Assembly: GCA_034003745.1 (NCBI GenBank)
Contig: JAVEYA010000054.1
Coordinates: 1-15,187 of the forward strand
Source of the DNA: JAVEYA01 sp034003745
GTDB lineage: Bacteria; Bacillota; Peptococcia; DRI-13; PHAD01
DNA: 15,187 nucleotides
Direction of reading: 5' to 3'
The notes below the pieces were generated by a model. It was given only the letters and a program-made list of their open reading frames with translations. It did not search any database and was not told where the DNA came from. Below, piece after piece: positions 14,003 through 15,187 of the stretch (its first letter is position 1; every line of letters starts with the position of its first letter). The translations under genes were made by a program, and so were the position numbers.

Positions 14003-14833
14003 ATGAGTAAAGCGGATAATATTTTTATAGCGATGTGTAGGGATATTCTTGCAAACGGAGTATCATCTGAAGGTGAGAATGTAAGAGCTAGGTGGGCTGA
14101 TGGAACGCTTGCTCATACTATTAAGAAATTCGCTGTTGTTAACAGATACGATCTATCAGATGAATTCCCAATACTTACATTAAGACCGACAAACTTAAAA
14201 GCTGCAATTGATGAACTACTCTGGATATGGCAAAAGAAATCAAATAATATCAAGGATCTCAATAGTCATATTTGGGATAGCTGGGCAGATGAAGAAGGTT
14301 CAATAGGTAAAGCTTATGGATATCAATTAGGTATTAAGCATAAGTATCGTGAAGGTGAGTTTGACCAGGTTGATAGAGTTATATATGATTTGAAGTATAA
14401 TCCATGCAGCAGAAGAATTATTGCTAACATGTATAACCATAGTGACTTGCATGAAATGAACTTATATCCTTGTGCCTATAGTATGACTTTTAATGTTACC
14501 GGCAGAAAACTAAATGCTATACTTAATCAACGTTCACAAGACATTTTAGTAGCAAATAACTGGAATGTGTCTCAATATGCAATTCTTGTGCACATGCTAG
14601 CCCAGGTAAATAATCTTGAGGTTGGAGAATTTGTACATGTTATTGCTGACGCACATATATATGATAGGCATATACCATTAATTAAAGAGCTAATAGAAAG
14701 GGATCCGTATCCAGCGCCAGAATTACTGATTAATCCAGATAAAAAGAATTTCTATGACTTTAAGGTGGAGGATTTTATGTTAGAGGGTTATCAGAGCGGA
14801 GAACAGATTAAAAATATTCCCGTTGCTATTTAA
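14003..14833 (+). CDS. thyA: Thymidylate synthase ThyA (Bacillus/phage-type branch)
   Basis: ThyA methylates dUMP to dTMP with methylene-tetrahydrofolate, producing dihydrofolate. The 276-residue product carries the catalytic cysteine C157 (LYPCAY), phosphate-binding SRR (136-138), QRSQD (176-180), N188 (dUMP base recognition) and HIY (218-220). Overall it resembles the branch of B. subtilis ThyA and phage phi3T, with ELLWIWQKKS and HIWDSWADEEG. The common LG-P segment before the conserved Asn is replaced by VANNW. I chose ATG 14003 because GGGAGGAGA lies about 9 bases upstream. Base composition changes here: a count of 14341-14400 gives 19 G+C of 60, against 33 of 60 in 13801-13860 of mrnC, and ATA and AGA codons become common. 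This suggests acquisition from another source together with folA. Confidence 0.94.
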   Translation: MSKADNIFIAMCRDILANGVSSEGENVRARWADGTLAHTIKKFAVVNRYDLSDEFPILTLRPTNLKAAIDELLWIWQKKSNNIKDLNSHIWDSWADEEGSIGKAYGYQLGIKHKYREGEFDQVDRVIYDLKYNPCSRRIIANMYNHSDLHEMNLYPCAYSMTFNVTGRKLNAILNQRSQDILVANNWNVSQYAILVHMLAQVNNLEVGEFVHVIADAHIYDRHIPLIKELIERDPYPAPELLINPDKKNFYDFKVEDFMLEGYQSGEQIKNIPVAI

Positions 14834-14846
14834 GAAGGAGAAAAAG

Positions 14847-15187
14847 ATGAAAGCTATTGTTGCAGTTGATATGAATTGGGGAATTGGGTATAAAGGCAAT
14901 TTGCTGCTGCGGATACCCGAGGATATGCAGTTTTTTAAGCAGATGACTCTAGGCAAAGTCGTGATAATGGGCAGAGAGACATTTGAATCATTACCAGGGA
15001 AAACGCCTCTGAAGGATAGAATAAATATTATACTAAGTAAAAATATGGACTCTGAGAATGTAAATATAATAGTACGCCGTTCACTTAATGAAATCTTCCA
15101 TGAGCTGAAAAGGTATAATTCTGATGATGTTTTTGTTATAGGCGGGGAATCAGTATATACTCAACTCTTACCCTATTGCACTGAAGC
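14847..15187 (+). CDS. folA: Dihydrofolate reductase (partial, 3' cut by window)
   Basis: DHFR reduces dihydrofolate, the by-product of ThyA, back to tetrahydrofolate using NADPH, so the two genes form a functional pair. The first 113 codons are present. Visible elements are AVDMNWGIG (6-14), PEDMQFF (24-30) with acidic D26 at the substrate-binding position, the NADPH motif GRETFESLPGK (42-52) and VIGGESVY (97-104). The widely conserved LPW motif near residue 20 is LLLRIP here, so the usual Trp is missing, a form I recall from some clostridial DHFRs. The ATG at 14847 follows AAGGAG (14835-14840) at 6 bases and lies 13 bases after thyA, so they are co-transcribed. The C-terminal third lies outside the window. 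Confidence 0.92.
   Translation, partial: MKAIVAVDMNWGIGYKGNLLLRIPEDMQFFKQMTLGKVVIMGRETFESLPGKTPLKDRINIILSKNMDSENVNIIVRRSLNEIFHELKRYNSDDVFVIGGESVYTQLLPYCTE

Noticed and set aside
1..15187. CRISPR array, insertion sequence, integrase or attachment-site repeats.
   Set aside because: No spaced direct repeats, transposase or integrase reading frames or matching terminal repeats were seen by eye; even the thyA-folA junction shows no mobile-element remains within the window.

Overview
The window is a chromosomal housekeeping region of a low-to-mid GC Firmicute, most likely a member of Clostridia and possibly Peptococcaceae-like. That placement is inference from gene order, AGGAGG-type ribosome binding sites, sigma-A promoters, a Cys T-box leader and the McsA/McsB/ClpC set; no rRNA or other marker is present to fix it. 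The gene order closely follows the Bacillus subtilis block ctsR-mcsA-mcsB-clpC-radA-disA-yacL-ispD-ispF-gltX-cysE-cysS-mrnC, with three departures: disA is absent from its usual place, a small non-syntenic block sits there instead, and thyA-folA follows mrnC.

Positions 1-3577 hold the tail of mcsA, then mcsB (protein-arginine kinase) and clpC (AAA+ unfoldase), ending at a strong intrinsic terminator. These genes form the protein quality-control part of the CtsR operon: McsB marks proteins with phosphoarginine and ClpC with ClpP degrades them. radA (3651-5003, recombination ATPase) follows. Positions 5005-6516 carry two minus-strand single-gene units: a metallo-beta-lactamase-fold hydrolase and a 131-residue cysteine-containing protein that I do not firmly recognise. 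Each has its own promoter and hairpin terminator.

From 6613 the plus strand resumes. Tandem promoters drive carD (RNA polymerase-binding regulator). A large stem-loop over the carD stop codon is followed by a new promoter for a membrane PIN-TRAM protein (YacL family), then ispD and ispF (non-mevalonate isoprenoid pathway) and gltX (glutamyl-tRNA synthetase). The promoter of the next unit overlaps the gltX stop codon and feeds a T-box leader (about 11130-11403), best read as cysteine-specific, controlling cysE and cysS, with mrnC (Mini-RNase III) downstream. Serine acetyltransferase begins cysteine synthesis and CysS charges tRNA-Cys, so uncharged tRNA-Cys would switch on both supply and use.

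The last part holds thyA and the start of folA, partners in dTMP synthesis and folate recycling. thyA is visibly AT-richer than the genes before it, which suggests a separate origin. I see no CRISPR array, insertion sequence, tRNA or rRNA gene, and no clear new multi-gene system. The spots most worth a second look are the block between radA and the PIN-TRAM gene (including a 14-bp perfect palindrome at a promoter start, a degenerate MazG-like protein and an intercistronic stem-loop), the non-standard start of the PIN-TRAM gene, and the thyA-folA junction.
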